A stretch of DNA of 64,000 nucleotides, taken from assembly GCF_014268885.2 (NCBI RefSeq), contig NZ_CP077095.1, forward strand, positions 5,222,001 through 5,286,000. Reading direction: 5' to 3'. Every line of letters begins with the position of its first letter. The first letter of the stretch is position 1. The notes under the pieces were generated by a model. That model saw only the letters and a list, made by a program, of their open reading frames with translations, had not been told where the DNA came from and did not search any database. Below, piece by piece: positions 37,918-47,295 of the stretch. The DNA comes from Pseudomonas xantholysinigenes (GTDB lineage: Bacteria > Pseudomonadota > Gammaproteobacteria > Pseudomonadales > Pseudomonadaceae). The translations under genes and the position numbers were made by a program.

Positions 37918-38946
37918 TTATCGCGGCGCCAGCTCGTTCAGGTGGCGAGCCACCGCGATCCATGCACCGATATACCCCAACAGCACCGCGCCGATCAAGA
38001 GTGAAAGACCGTCCGCAGCGGGAACGCCACCCAGGGCGAAATCACTGCCGTACAAGCCGGACAGCCCGACCACCGCGTCGTTGAGCCAGTTCAGGCCGAA
38101 CGCCAGGATGCCCCAGGCCAGCACGCCGGCACCCAGGCCGTACAGCGCACCCATGTAGAGGAACGGCCGGCGCACGTAGCTGTCGGTGCCGCCCACCAGC
38201 TTGATCACTTCGATCTCGACACGGCGGTTTTCAATATGTAGACGAATGGTGTTACCAATTACTAACAGCAGCGCGGAAATCAACATCACCGCCAAGCCAA
38301 AGACAAACCGGTCACCGAGCTTGAGGATCGCGGCCAGACGCTCGACCCACACCAGGTCCAACTGGGCCGCCTCGACCCGCGGCAGCTCCGACAGGCGCTG
38401 ACGCAGGGCCTCCAAGGCGGGCTTGTCGACCTCGGTCGGGGTCACCACCACCACGCCAGGCAGCGGGTTGTCCGGCAGTTCGCGCAGGGCCTCGCCCAGC
38501 CCGGACTGCTGCTGGAACTCTTCCAGCGCCTGTTCGCGGCTGACGTACTGGGCCTCGGCAACGCCCGGCATGCCCTTGATCTCGTCGCGCAGGGCCTCGC
38601 CATCGCGGCTGCTGGCATCGAGCTTGAGGTACAGCGAAATCTGCGCCGCGCGCTGCCACGAACCGCCGAGTTTCTCGACGTTCTTCAGCAGCAGCGACAA
38701 GCCCATGGGCATGCTCAGGGCCACCGCCATTACCAGGCAGGTGAAGAAGCTGCCGATCGGCTGCTTACCCAGGCGGCGCAGGCTGTCGGCCAGGCTCGCA
38801 CGGTGGCTTTCCAGCCAGGCGTGCAGCAGGGTACGGAAGTCCGGGCCATCGTCGTCATGATCGCCGCGCTTGCTCTTGCCCGGTTGCGGGTCGGCGGCCT
38901 TCGGCGCGACGCGCTCGGAAACCTTGGGTGTACGTGTGGTGCTCAT
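37918..38946 (-). CDS. ftsX: Cell division protein FtsX
   Basis: 342 residues with four membrane helices (about 75-95 and three in the C-terminal half) and a periplasmic loop of about 120 residues between the first two. FtsEX is an ABC-type complex that activates septal hydrolases through EnvC-like partners. A long Lys/Asp-rich cytoplasmic tail precedes the first helix. It overlaps ftsE by 4 bp. Confidence 0.95.
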   Translation of the reverse strand: MSTTRTPKVSERVAPKAADPQPGKSKRGDHDDDGPDFRTLLHAWLESHRASLADSLRRLGKQPIGSFFTCLVMAVALSMPMGLSLLLKNVEKLGGSWQRAAQISLYLKLDASSRDGEALRDEIKGMPGVAEAQYVSREQALEEFQQQSGLGEALRELPDNPLPGVVVVTPTEVDKPALEALRQRLSELPRVEAAQLDLVWVERLAAILKLGDRFVFGLAVMLISALLLVIGNTIRLHIENRRVEIEVIKLVGGTDSYVRRPFLYMGALYGLGAGVLAWGILAFGLNWLNDAVVGLSGLYGSDFALGGVPAADGLSLLIGAVLLGYIGAWIAVARHLNELAPR

Positions 38947-39614
38947 TGCCCGGCCTCCCCATCGCCGATCAAGCGGCCGCGTTGCAGCGTCAGCATGCGG
39001 TGGCGCATGCGCGCGATCAGCGCCAGGTCGTGACTGGCGATCAAGACAGTGGTGCCCAGGCGGTTGATGTCTTCGAACACGCCCATGATCTCGGCGGCCA
39101 GGCGCGGGTCGAGGTTACCGGTGGGTTCGTCCGCCAGCAGCAATGCCGGCTGGTGGACGATGGCGCGGGCAATGCCGACGCGCTGCTGCTGGCCGGTGGA
39201 CAGGTCGGCCGGGAACAATTCGCCCTTGTCGGTCAACGACACGCGCTCCAACGCCGAGTCCACGCGTTTGGCGATCTCGGCCTTGGACAACCCGAGGATT
39301 TGCAGCGGCAGGGCGATGTTGTTGAACACCGTGCGGTCGAACAACAGCTGGTGGTTCTGGAACACCACGCCGATCTGCCGGCGCAGGAACGGAATCTGCG
39401 CGTTGCTGATCTGGCCCAGGTCCTGGCCGGCCAGCAGCAGCTTGCCGCTGGTCGGACGTTCCATGGCCAGCAGCAGGCGCAGCAGGGTGCTCTTGCCGGC
39501 GCCGGAGTGGCCGGTGACGAACAGGAACTCGCCACGACGCGCCCGGAAGCTCAGTTCGTGCAGGCCGACATGGCCGTTGGGATAGCGCTTGGCTACCTGT
39601 TCGAATCGGATCAT
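38943..39614 (-). CDS. ftsE: Cell division ATP-binding protein FtsE
   Basis: 223-residue ABC ATPase: Walker A GHSGAGKST (36-44), signature LSTGQQQRVGIARA (near 136), Walker B LLADEPTG (near 157), and the His switch SHD. It pairs with FtsX. The ftsY-ftsE-ftsX-rpoH order is the classic gammaproteobacterial block; it overlaps both neighbours by 4 bp. Confidence 0.96.
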   Translation of the reverse strand: MIRFEQVAKRYPNGHVGLHELSFRARRGEFLFVTGHSGAGKSTLLRLLLAMERPTSGKLLLAGQDLGQISNAQIPFLRRQIGVVFQNHQLLFDRTVFNNIALPLQILGLSKAEIAKRVDSALERVSLTDKGELFPADLSTGQQQRVGIARAIVHQPALLLADEPTGNLDPRLAAEIMGVFEDINRLGTTVLIASHDLALIARMRHRMLTLQRGRLIGDGEAGQ

Positions 39615-41152
39615 GAAGGTTCCCGCTCGGCGAACAGCGCCTTGACGAAAGGTTCGGCCTCGAAGGTGCGCAGGTCGTCGATGCCTTCGCCCACGCCGAT
39701 GAAGCGAATCGGGATGTTGAACTGCTTGGCCAGGGCGAAGATCACCCCGCCCTTGGCGGTGCCGTCCAGCTTGGTCAGGGCCAGGCCGGTCAACTCGACG
39801 CTCTGGTTGAAGTACTTGGCCTGGCTGATGGCGTTCTGCCCGGTACCGGCATCGAGCACCAGCAGCACCTCGTGCGGCGCCTCGGCATCGAGCTTGCCCA
39901 TGACCCGACGGACCTTCTTCAGCTCCTCCATCAGGTTGTCCTTGGTGTGCAGGCGACCGGCGGTGTCGGCGATCAGCACATCGACGTTACGGGCCTTGGC
40001 GGCCTGCACGGCGTCGAAGATCACCGAGGCCGAGTCGGCGCCGGTGTGCTGGGCGATCACCGGGATCTGGTTGCGCTCGCCCCACACTTGCAGCTGTTCC
40101 ACCGCGGCGGCGCGGAAGGTGTCGCCAGCGGCGAGCATGACCTTCTTGCCTTCGAGCTGCAGCTTCTTGGCCAGCTTGCCGATGGTGGTGGTCTTGCCGG
40201 CGCCGTTCACGCCAACCACGAGGATCACGTACGGCTTGTTCTGCGCCTCGATCTTCAGCGGTTGCTCAACCGGGCGCAGCAGCGCGGCCAGCTCGTCCTG
40301 CAGCGACTTGTACAACGCGTCGGCGTCGGCCAATTGCTTGCGGGCGACCTTTTGCGTGAGGTTCTGGACGATGGTCGAGGTGGCCTCGACGCCAACGTCG
40401 GCGGTCAGCAGGCGGGTTTCGATCTCGTCGAGCAGGTCGTCATCGATGACTTTCTTGCCCAGGAACAGGCTGGCCATGCCCTCGCCGATGCTGGCGCTGG
40501 TCTTCGACAGGCCTTGCTTGAGGCGGGCGAAGAAGCCTGGCTTGGCGGGCTCGGCAGCGACTGGAGCCGGTTCCACGGCAGCCGGAGCGGGAGCGACAGG
40601 CGCTTGTGACTCGAGCACAGGGGCGGGTTCAGCCGCCACCGCTTCGGGGACCGGTCGTTCGGGGATAGCGGGCGGGGTCTTGGGCTCAAGGTCAGGCACC
40701 AGTGCCACCGGCTCTTCCGCGACCGGCAGCACCAAGTTGCTCACTGGCGCGGCGGGTGTTGGCTCGGCCACCAGCGTTTGCAGGTCCGCAGCATTCGCGG
40801 GCAAGCCCGCTGCCACAGGGGGCTGCGGCGCTTGCGGCAGAGCGAATGGCTCAGGCTCGGCTGGGGCCTCTACTGGCACAGGCTGGGGTGCTTCGACCAC
40901 CGGGGCAGGCTGAGGCGCAACGGCAGGCTCAGGTTCGACCGGCGCGATTACCGGTGCCGGCTGTGGCGCCTCGGCCACCGGAGCGGGCTGCTCGACGGCG
41001 GGTTGCGGCACCACCGGTGCCTCGACCGGCGGTTGTGGGCTTTGCGGCTGTTCGGCGACAGGTTGCTCCGGCTTCTTGCGGAACCAGCTGAACAGGCCTT
41101 TCTTCTCGCCAGCCGCGGCCGGCGCTTTTTTGTCGTCGTTGGAACCAAACAT
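39611..41152 (-). CDS. ftsY: Signal recognition particle receptor FtsY
   Basis: 513 residues. The first 200 or so are a long, low-complexity acidic/Pro/Ala/Val-rich region (repeated PVVEAPQP-like units) acting as the membrane-binding A domain. The NG GTPase domain follows with G1 GVNGAGKTTT (near 316), DTAGRLHT (near 397) and TKLDGTAKGG (near 458). It docks SRP-ribosome complexes on the membrane. The N-terminal region is much longer than in many bacteria. It is divergent from the M16 genes. Confidence 0.95.
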   Translation of the reverse strand: MFGSNDDKKAPAAAGEKKGLFSWFRKKPEQPVAEQPQSPQPPVEAPVVPQPAVEQPAPVAEAPQPAPVIAPVEPEPAVAPQPAPVVEAPQPVPVEAPAEPEPFALPQAPQPPVAAGLPANAADLQTLVAEPTPAAPVSNLVLPVAEEPVALVPDLEPKTPPAIPERPVPEAVAAEPAPVLESQAPVAPAPAAVEPAPVAAEPAKPGFFARLKQGLSKTSASIGEGMASLFLGKKVIDDDLLDEIETRLLTADVGVEATSTIVQNLTQKVARKQLADADALYKSLQDELAALLRPVEQPLKIEAQNKPYVILVVGVNGAGKTTTIGKLAKKLQLEGKKVMLAAGDTFRAAAVEQLQVWGERNQIPVIAQHTGADSASVIFDAVQAAKARNVDVLIADTAGRLHTKDNLMEELKKVRRVMGKLDAEAPHEVLLVLDAGTGQNAISQAKYFNQSVELTGLALTKLDGTAKGGVIFALAKQFNIPIRFIGVGEGIDDLRTFEAEPFVKALFAEREPS

Positions 41153-41386
41153 GGAAGACGGCTATCTCAGGGTAGCGATGGGCCAGCAGCGGCGCATCGG
41201 AAATTCTCGTGTCACGCAGAACAGACTACCGTAGGGCCATCGGGTTCATGCGCAACGTTTTGTCGTAAGGGCCTGCGGGCCAGAACGGCGACAGGCATGG
41301 TCGCCAGGCAACCGGATCAGTATCCTAGCACCTCCTGGCCCGCCGACGCTAAACCCAAGCGGGCCGCCGAACAGGTTAAACACCGT

Positions 41387-42742
41387 ATGAATGCTCTAGC
41401 CCGCCGCGCCGCAGGCCTGTTGCTCGGCACCTTGTGCCTGCCGCTTGCGACTTTTGCCGCCGATGTGCAGCCCACCCATGAATTCATCCTCGACAACGGC
41501 CTGAAAGTGGTCGTGCGCGAGGATCACCGCGCCCCGGTGGTGGTCTCGCAGATCTGGTACAAGGTCGGCTCCAGCTACGAGACTCCGGGCCAGACCGGCC
41601 TGTCCCATGCCCTGGAACACATGATGTTCAAGGGCAGCGCCAAGGTTGGTCCCGGCGAGGCCTCGCGCATCCTGCGCGACCTCGGCGCCGAGGAAAACGC
41701 CTTCACCAGCGACGACTACACCGCCTATTACCAAGTGCTGGCCCGCGACCGCCTGCCGGTGGCCTTCGAACTCGAGGCCGACCGCCTGGCCAGCCTGCGC
41801 CTGCCCGCCGACGAGTTCAGCCGGGAAATCGAGGTAATCAAGGAAGAGCGCCGCCTGCGCACCGACGACCAGCCCAACGCCAAGGCCTTCGAGCTGTTCC
41901 GCGCCATGGCCTACCCGGCCAGCGGCTACCACACCCCGACCATCGGCTGGATGGCCGACCTCGAGCGCATGAAGGTCGAGGAGCTGCGACACTGGTACGA
42001 ATCCTGGTACGCGCCGAACAACGCCACCCTGGTGGTGGTCGGCGACGTCAAGCCCGACGAAGTGAAGGCCCTGGCGCAGAAGTACTTTGGCCCTATCCCC
42101 AAACGCGCCGTGCCGCCGAGCAAGCTGCCGCTGGAGTTGGCCGAACCCGGCCAGCGCCTGTTGACCCTGCATCTGCGCACGCAACTTCCCAGCCTGATCT
42201 ACGGTTTCAACGTCCCGGCCCTGGCCACCGCCAAGGACCCGCGCAGCGTCAACGCCCTGCGCCTGATCTCGGCGTTGCTCGACGGCGGCTACAGCGCGCG
42301 CATGCCGGCACGGCTGGAGCGCGGCCAAGAGCTGGTGGCGGGCGCTTCGTCCAGCTACAACGCCTTCACCCGCGGCGACAGCCTGTTCATGATCTCGGCC
42401 ACGCCCAACGTGCAAAAGCACAAGACCCTGGCCGAGGTCGAGAAAGGCGTCTGGCAACTGCTCGACGAACTCAAGACCACCCCGCCCAGCGCCGAAGAAC
42501 TGGAACGCGTGCGCGCCCAGGTCATCGCCGGCCTGGTCTACGACCGCGACTCCATCAGCAGCCAGGCCACCACCATTGGCCAGCTGGAAACCGTCGGCCT
42601 GTCCTGGAAACTGATCGACAGCGAGCTCGACGACCTCAAGCGCGTCACCCCGCAGGACATCCAGGACGCCGCCCGCACCTATTTCACCCGCGAACGCCTG
42701 AGCGTTGCCCATGTACTGCCCGAGGAGTCCGCTCATGAGTGA
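41387..42742 (+). CDS. M16 zinc metallopeptidase (active subunit)
   Basis: 451 residues with a signal peptide (1 to about 25, ending TFAA). The inverted zinc motif HxxEH is present (H74-A-L-E77-H78, in LSHALEHMMFKG), with the distal Glu downstream (EIEVIKEERR). It would be a periplasmic insulinase-like peptidase. The downstream gene is a homologue without the zinc motif. They overlap by 8 bp, so an active/inactive heterodimer like mitochondrial processing peptidase is likely. Confidence 0.93.
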   Translation: MNALARRAAGLLLGTLCLPLATFAADVQPTHEFILDNGLKVVVREDHRAPVVVSQIWYKVGSSYETPGQTGLSHALEHMMFKGSAKVGPGEASRILRDLGAEENAFTSDDYTAYYQVLARDRLPVAFELEADRLASLRLPADEFSREIEVIKEERRLRTDDQPNAKAFELFRAMAYPASGYHTPTIGWMADLERMKVEELRHWYESWYAPNNATLVVVGDVKPDEVKALAQKYFGPIPKRAVPPSKLPLELAEPGQRLLTLHLRTQLPSLIYGFNVPALATAKDPRSVNALRLISALLDGGYSARMPARLERGQELVAGASSSYNAFTRGDSLFMISATPNVQKHKTLAEVEKGVWQLLDELKTTPPSAEELERVRAQVIAGLVYDRDSISSQATTIGQLETVGLSWKLIDSELDDLKRVTPQDIQDAARTYFTRERLSVAHVLPEESAHE

Positions 42743-44228
42743 TCGCAGCGCACCGCGCTACACCTTGTTCGGCCTGGCGATCATCGTGCTGGTGGTGGCC
42801 CTCGCGGTGCTGCTGGCCCGCCCGGCCCAGTCCGACAACCAGGCCACGCCAGACACCGCGGCCCGCCCGGCCAACACCCTGCAGTCGCTGGCCGAGCTCG
42901 ATGGCAAGGCGCCGAGCCGGCGCCAGTTGGACATCCAGCACTGGACCACCGCCGAAGGCGCCCGCGTGTTGTTCGTCGAAGCCCGCGAGCTGCCGATGTT
43001 CGACCTGCGCCTGACCTTCGCCGCCGGCAGCAGCCAGGACGGCAGCGTCCCGGGCCTGGCCACCTTGACCAACGCCATGCTCAACGAGGGCGTTGCCGGC
43101 AAGGACGTGACCGCCATCGCCGAAGGCTTCGAAGGCCTGGGCGCCGACTTCGGCAACGGTTCCTACCGCGACATGGCGGTGGCCTCGCTGCGCAGCCTCA
43201 GCGCCGTCGACAAGCGCGAGCCGGCGCTCAAGCTGTTCACCGAGGTGGTGGGCAAGCCGACCTTCCCCGAAGATGCCCTCACGCGCATCAAGAACCAGAT
43301 GCTCGCCGGTTTCGAATACGAGAAGCAGAACCCGGGCAAGATCGCCGGCAAGACGCTGTTCGCCAACCTCTACGGCAATCACCCCTACGCCCACCCCAGC
43401 GATGGCACCGCGCAGACCATCCCCGGCATCACCCTGGCGCAACTGCGCGCGTTCCACGCCAAGGCCTACAGCGCCGGCAACGCGGTGATCGCCCTGGTCG
43501 GCGACCTCAGCCGCGGCGAGGCCGAGGCCATTGCCGCCCAGGTCTCCGCCGGGCTGCCCAAAGGCCCGGCCCTGGCCAAGCCCGGGCAACCAGTGGCGCC
43601 CAAGCCGGGCGTGACCCATGTCGACTTCCCGTCCAAGCAGACCCACCTGATGCTGGCCGAGCTTGGCATCGACCGTAACGATCCGGACTGGGCCGCCCTG
43701 TCGCTGGGCAACCAGATCCTCGGCGGTGGCGCCTTCGGCACCCGCTTGATGAGCGAAGTGCGCGAGAAGCGCGGCCTGACCTACGGCGTGTACTCGGTGT
43801 TCAGCCCGATGCAGGTGCGCGGCCCGTTCATGATCAACCTGCAGACCCGCGCCGAACTCAGCGAAGGCACGCTCAAGCTGGTCCAGGACATCCTCGCCGA
43901 GTACCTGAAGAATGGCCCCACCCAGCAAGAGCTGGACGACGCCAAGCGTGAACTGGCCGGCAGCTTCCCGCTGTCCAATGCCAGCAATGCCAGCATCGTC
44001 GGCCAACTGGGCGCGATCGGCTTCTACGACCTGCCACTGAGCTGGCTGGAAGATTTCATGCAGCAATCCCAGGCGCTGACTGTCGAGCAGGTCAAGACCG
44101 CGATGAACAAGCACCTCGCGGCGGACCAGCTGGTGATCGTCACCGTCGGCCCGAAAGTGGCGCAACAGCCGCTGCCGGCCCCCACTGACAAACCCGCCGA
44201 GCAACCGCTCGGTGTACCGGAGCACTAA
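42735..44228 (+). CDS. M16 family protein lacking the zinc motif (inactive partner)
   Basis: 497 residues with an N-terminal anchor helix (about 10-28). It is M16-like throughout (YSAGNAVIALVGDLSRGEAE, GGGAFGTRLMSEVREKRGLTYGVYS) but has GLATLTNAMLNEG where HxxEH should be, so it cannot bind zinc. It has the R/Y motif typical of the substrate-closing subunit. The start at 42735 overlaps the active partner by 8 bp. It is followed by rsmD with a 1-bp stop/start overlap. Confidence 0.92.
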   Translation: MSDRSAPRYTLFGLAIIVLVVALAVLLARPAQSDNQATPDTAARPANTLQSLAELDGKAPSRRQLDIQHWTTAEGARVLFVEARELPMFDLRLTFAAGSSQDGSVPGLATLTNAMLNEGVAGKDVTAIAEGFEGLGADFGNGSYRDMAVASLRSLSAVDKREPALKLFTEVVGKPTFPEDALTRIKNQMLAGFEYEKQNPGKIAGKTLFANLYGNHPYAHPSDGTAQTIPGITLAQLRAFHAKAYSAGNAVIALVGDLSRGEAEAIAAQVSAGLPKGPALAKPGQPVAPKPGVTHVDFPSKQTHLMLAELGIDRNDPDWAALSLGNQILGGGAFGTRLMSEVREKRGLTYGVYSVFSPMQVRGPFMINLQTRAELSEGTLKLVQDILAEYLKNGPTQQELDDAKRELAGSFPLSNASNASIVGQLGAIGFYDLPLSWLEDFMQQSQALTVEQVKTAMNKHLAADQLVIVTVGPKVAQQPLPAPTDKPAEQPLGVPEH

Positions 44229-44842
44229 TGGCAAGACCCAACACCCCCGCGCGCCCGGCCCCGGGCGCCAGCAAGGGCCCCGGCCAGCTGCGCATCATCG
44301 CCGGCGAGTGGCGCAGCCGCCGCCTGGCCGTGCCGGAAGGCGACGGCCTGCGTCCGACCCCCGATCGTGTACGCGAGACCTTGTTCAACTGGCTGGCACC
44401 CTACATCGAGGGCGCCCAGGTGCTCGACGCCTTCACCGGCAGCGGCGCGCTGGTGCTCGAGGCGCTGTCGCGTGGCGCCGAGGATGCCGTGGCGCTGGAC
44501 AGCAACCCGGCGGCCATCGCCAACCTCAAGCACAACCTCGAGCTGTTGCGCTGCCCGCGCGGACAGATCCTGCAGACCGACGCCCTGCGCTACCTGCAAG
44601 GTCCGACCAAGCAGCAATTCGACGTGGTGTTCCTCGACCCGCCGTTCCACCAGGACCTGCTGGCCAATACCTGCAACCTGCTGGAACAGGGCCAGTGGCT
44701 GCGCGAACAGGCGTGGATCTACACCGAAAGCGAAGCCGCCCCTTCCTCACTGCCGATGCCGGGCAACTGGCGCCTGCACCGCGAGAAAAAGACCGGCCAG
44801 GTGCACTACGCCCTGTGGCAGCGGACGGCAACCGACCAATAG
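44228..44842 (+). CDS. rsmD: 16S rRNA (guanine-966-N2)-methyltransferase
   Basis: 204 residues; methylates G966 of 16S rRNA. It shows the GQLRIIAGEWRSRRL entry motif, VLDAFTGSGALVLEALSRGA (SAM motif I) and the catalytic VVFLDPPFHQD. The start ATG overlaps the previous stop (TAATG). In Pseudomonas it commonly follows the M16 pair. Confidence 0.95.
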   Translation: MARPNTPARPAPGASKGPGQLRIIAGEWRSRRLAVPEGDGLRPTPDRVRETLFNWLAPYIEGAQVLDAFTGSGALVLEALSRGAEDAVALDSNPAAIANLKHNLELLRCPRGQILQTDALRYLQGPTKQQFDVVFLDPPFHQDLLANTCNLLEQGQWLREQAWIYTESEAAPSSLPMPGNWRLHREKKTGQVHYALWQRTATDQ

Positions 44843-44902
44843 CGCAGGTACAGTGGCGGTGTTTCATGGCACTCTAGGCGGGCACAACACGAGCCCCGCC
44901 GC

Positions 44903-45895
44903 ATGCCCAGCCTCACCGCCACCTTCCGCCCGGCCACCGGCCTGTCCAACCCCCACCTGCAAACCTTGTGGGGGCCGCTGTGGCGCAAGCTTCCCGACCT
45001 GTCACGCCAGCGCGAACGGCTGTGGCTGGCCGACGGCGACTTCCTCGACCTCGACTGGCACGGCCCGCACCAGCCCGACGCACCGCTGGTGCTGGTGCTG
45101 CACGGTCTGACCGGTTCATCCCACTCCCCATACGTCAAAGGTTTGCAGCAAGCACTGCAGGCGCAAGGCTGGGCCAGCGTCGCGGTGAACTGGCGTGGTT
45201 GCTCGGGCGAACCCAACCTGCTGGCGCGTAGTTACCACTCTGGGGCGAGCGAGGACCTGGCCGAAACCATCCGCCACTTGCGCGCCCAACGACCGCTGGC
45301 ACCGCTGTACGCCGTGGGCTATTCGCTCGGTGGCAACGTGCTGCTCAAGTATCTGGGCGAAAGTGGTTCGGCCAGCCAATTGGAAGCGGCGGTGGCGGTG
45401 TCGGTACCTTTTCGCCTGGACCAATGCGCCGACCGCATCGGCCAAGGGTTTTCCAAGATCTACCAGGCGCACTTCATGCGCGAGATGCTGGCCTACGTGC
45501 AGGACAAGCAGCGGCATTTTCGCGACCAGGGCCACCATCAAGGGCTGGCCGAGATCGAACGCCTGGGGCCTTTGCGCAACCTGCGGACCTTCTGGGACTT
45601 CGATGGACGGGTAACCGCGCCGCTCAACGGTTTCAGCGATGCCCACGATTACTATCGGCGCGCCTCGAGCCGCTATTACCTGGGCGAGAACCGCACGCCG
45701 ACGCTGATCATCCAGTCCAGCGACGATCCATTCGTGTTCGACCATAGCCTGCCAAACGCCCATGAGCTGGCGGCAGGGACACAGTTCGAATTGCACAGCC
45801 GAGGCGGCCATGTCGGTTTTGTCGACGGCAGCCTGCGCAATCCGGGGTATTACCTGGAGCGGCGGATTCCGCAGTGGCTTCTGGAAGGTCGATAA
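44903..45895 (+). CDS. YheT-family alpha/beta hydrolase
   Basis: 330 residues, no signal peptide. The N-terminal SNPHLQTLWG motif is specific to this family. The nucleophile elbow is GYSLGGN with Ser141; the acid is in SSDDPFV and the His in RGGHVGFVDG near the end. The substrate is unknown; YheT relatives are carboxylesterase/lipase-like. It is 60 bp after rsmD and probably co-transcribed. Confidence 0.9.
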   Translation: MPSLTATFRPATGLSNPHLQTLWGPLWRKLPDLSRQRERLWLADGDFLDLDWHGPHQPDAPLVLVLHGLTGSSHSPYVKGLQQALQAQGWASVAVNWRGCSGEPNLLARSYHSGASEDLAETIRHLRAQRPLAPLYAVGYSLGGNVLLKYLGESGSASQLEAAVAVSVPFRLDQCADRIGQGFSKIYQAHFMREMLAYVQDKQRHFRDQGHHQGLAEIERLGPLRNLRTFWDFDGRVTAPLNGFSDAHDYYRRASSRYYLGENRTPTLIIQSSDDPFVFDHSLPNAHELAAGTQFELHSRGGHVGFVDGSLRNPGYYLERRIPQWLLEGR

Positions 45896-45928
45896 CGGTA
45901 ATTCTGCAGGAGATCGCTCAGGCAACCC

Positions 45929-46034
45929 TCCCCTGTGGGAGCGGCTTCAGCCGCGAACACCGGCACAGCCGGTGCAGGCACCGCGTCGCTTGCTTCACGG
46001 CGGTTCGGCGCCCCGATAAACCCGCTCCCACAGG
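45929..46034. repeat. REP-like inverted pair left of the IS
   Basis: CCCTGTGGGAGCGGCTTCAG ... AAACCCGCTCCCACAGG with an internal CACCGGCACAGCCGGTG hairpin. It is a second repeat unit, distinct from the one interrupted by the IS. Confidence 0.7.
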
Positions 46035-46086
46035 CGTAGCGCATGGCATGAGGTCGGCGCGGTCCCTGTAGATACCGTCTTGACTC

Positions 46087-47058
46087 TCACCCCGCAAGAG
46101 GGATTTTGGGGTCAAACGGTATCCCCGACTTCACCACCCCGTAAACCAGGTGCAGCAGCTTGCGCATCGCCGCGCAGACGATCTGTTTGTAAGCTTTGTG
46201 CCGGCTGCTCAACCGCTCTGCCAGTTCCTTCACAACAGGGTTATGTCTGATTGAGACAGTGCCTGACATCCACAAGCCTGCACGCAGCCTTGAGGCGCCT
46301 GTACGCGAAATAGTGCTCTTACCTATGAACTCTCCCGATTGCTGCACCACTGGGTTTAAGCCTGAAAACGCGACAATCGCAGAAGGGCTTTGGTATTTCA
46401 GTGGATCGCCCAGTTCGGCGAGCAGCAACGTAGCAGTGGTGTCACCCAAACCATCAATCGAGGTAATCAGCTCACGTCGCTTGCGCAGGTCTGGATCATC
46501 ATCGATCGTCTGCTCGATGGCCTTCCTGGTCTTTTCCAGCTCTTCGTTGATGTGCCCGATTACGTCTTGAATCGACTGCTGTACCGCATCTAGTGCGACA
46601 TCCAAACGATTCTGCTCCATCTGGCGCATTTCCTTGAGGTCGTCCAGTCGCCGCACCAGAGCACGCAAGCGGCGCTGCGCAGGGGGCTCAGGCTCCCACT
46701 GGCGAAGCGAGACAGCCTTTTGTTGGCCATAGGCAGCAATGACTTTGGCGTCAGCCTTATCTGTTTTGACGCGCCGAAGCTCCACGTCAGCGAATTTCGC
46801 AATCACCGCCGGGTTCAGAATGCACACCCGATAACCTTGGTTGTGACAGTGCTCGGCCAGCGCTTCGTGATAGATGCCTGTAGCCTCCATAACAATCCAG
46901 GCGCCTGGTTCAGCATGGCGCTCAAGCCAGTCGCTAAACTGCCTGAACCCTCCAGGATCATTGGACAGCTTGGCTTTGGTGCGCATCTTGCCATTGGGGA
47001 GCGGGATGGCAATGTCGAAAGATTTTTTGGCGACATCAACGCCAACAAAGACGGACAT
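46087..47058 (-). CDS. IS110-family transposase
   Basis: 323 residues; a DEDD transposase. The N-terminal RuvC-like catalytic set is D8 (FVGVDVAKK), E58 (IVMEATGIY), D100 and D103 (KTDKADA). A coiled coil covers about 115-185. The C-terminal Transposase_20 domain has SIDGLGDTTATLLLAELGD and the serine-containing TGASRLRAGLW. It is intact, so the element may be active. The start at 47058 has GGAGGAGATC upstream; the 237 bp leader up to the IS end contains a strong hairpin. Base composition is lower in GC than the flanking genes, consistent with acquisition. Confidence 0.93.
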   Translation of the reverse strand: MSVFVGVDVAKKSFDIAIPLPNGKMRTKAKLSNDPGGFRQFSDWLERHAEPGAWIVMEATGIYHEALAEHCHNQGYRVCILNPAVIAKFADVELRRVKTDKADAKVIAAYGQQKAVSLRQWEPEPPAQRRLRALVRRLDDLKEMRQMEQNRLDVALDAVQQSIQDVIGHINEELEKTRKAIEQTIDDDPDLRKRRELITSIDGLGDTTATLLLAELGDPLKYQSPSAIVAFSGLNPVVQQSGEFIGKSTISRTGASRLRAGLWMSGTVSIRHNPVVKELAERLSSRHKAYKQIVCAAMRKLLHLVYGVVKSGIPFDPKIPLAG

Positions 47059-47259
47059 GATCTCCTCCTTCAAACTACGAAAGTCGATCACCCTACACTC
47101 AGTTCAACCTTGTTAATGCGTGCTCACGCCGGGGGCGGGCACTAGATACCGTTCGAACTCGTCGAGTGGGGTTGGAAGACCAGAGCGTTATCTACAGTGC
47201 GGGCTTGATGCCCTTGGAGCGGCTCTGCTTCAAGGCCTTCCCTCGATGATCAGTCGAGA

Positions 47260-47285
47260 ACTTTCGCCTCTAGGGAGGCGAAAGT
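47260..47285. promoter_or_regulatory. Hairpin at the right end of the IS
   Basis: ACTTTCGCCTC-TAGG-GAGGCGAAAGT: an 11-bp perfect stem 10 bp inside the right IS boundary and upstream of the transposase. It could be an end-recognition structure or control read-in transcription. Confidence 0.6.
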
Positions 47286-47295
47286 CGAGATACAA

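Larger units (their letters stand above)
46071..47295 (-). mobile_element. IS110-family insertion sequence inside a REP element
   Basis: About 1.2 kb. The left flank ends GGTCCCTGTA (46061-46070) and the right flank begins GGAGCGGCCTTGCGTCGCGA (47296 on). Joined, they rebuild a complete REP that matches the one at 373-410 (CCCTGTAGGAGCGG...). No terminal inverted repeats or target duplication are evident, as expected of IS110. TAGATACCGT occurs at the left junction and at 47143-47152. IS110 elements that target REP sequences are known in P. putida (ISPpu9/ISPpu10). Ends are inferred from the REP reconstruction and could be off by 2-3 bp. Confidence 0.8.

Noticed and set aside
42735..44228. 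Second M16 gene as a pseudogene because the zinc motif is missing
   Set aside because: It is full length and intact, and active/inactive M16 pairs are a normal arrangement.
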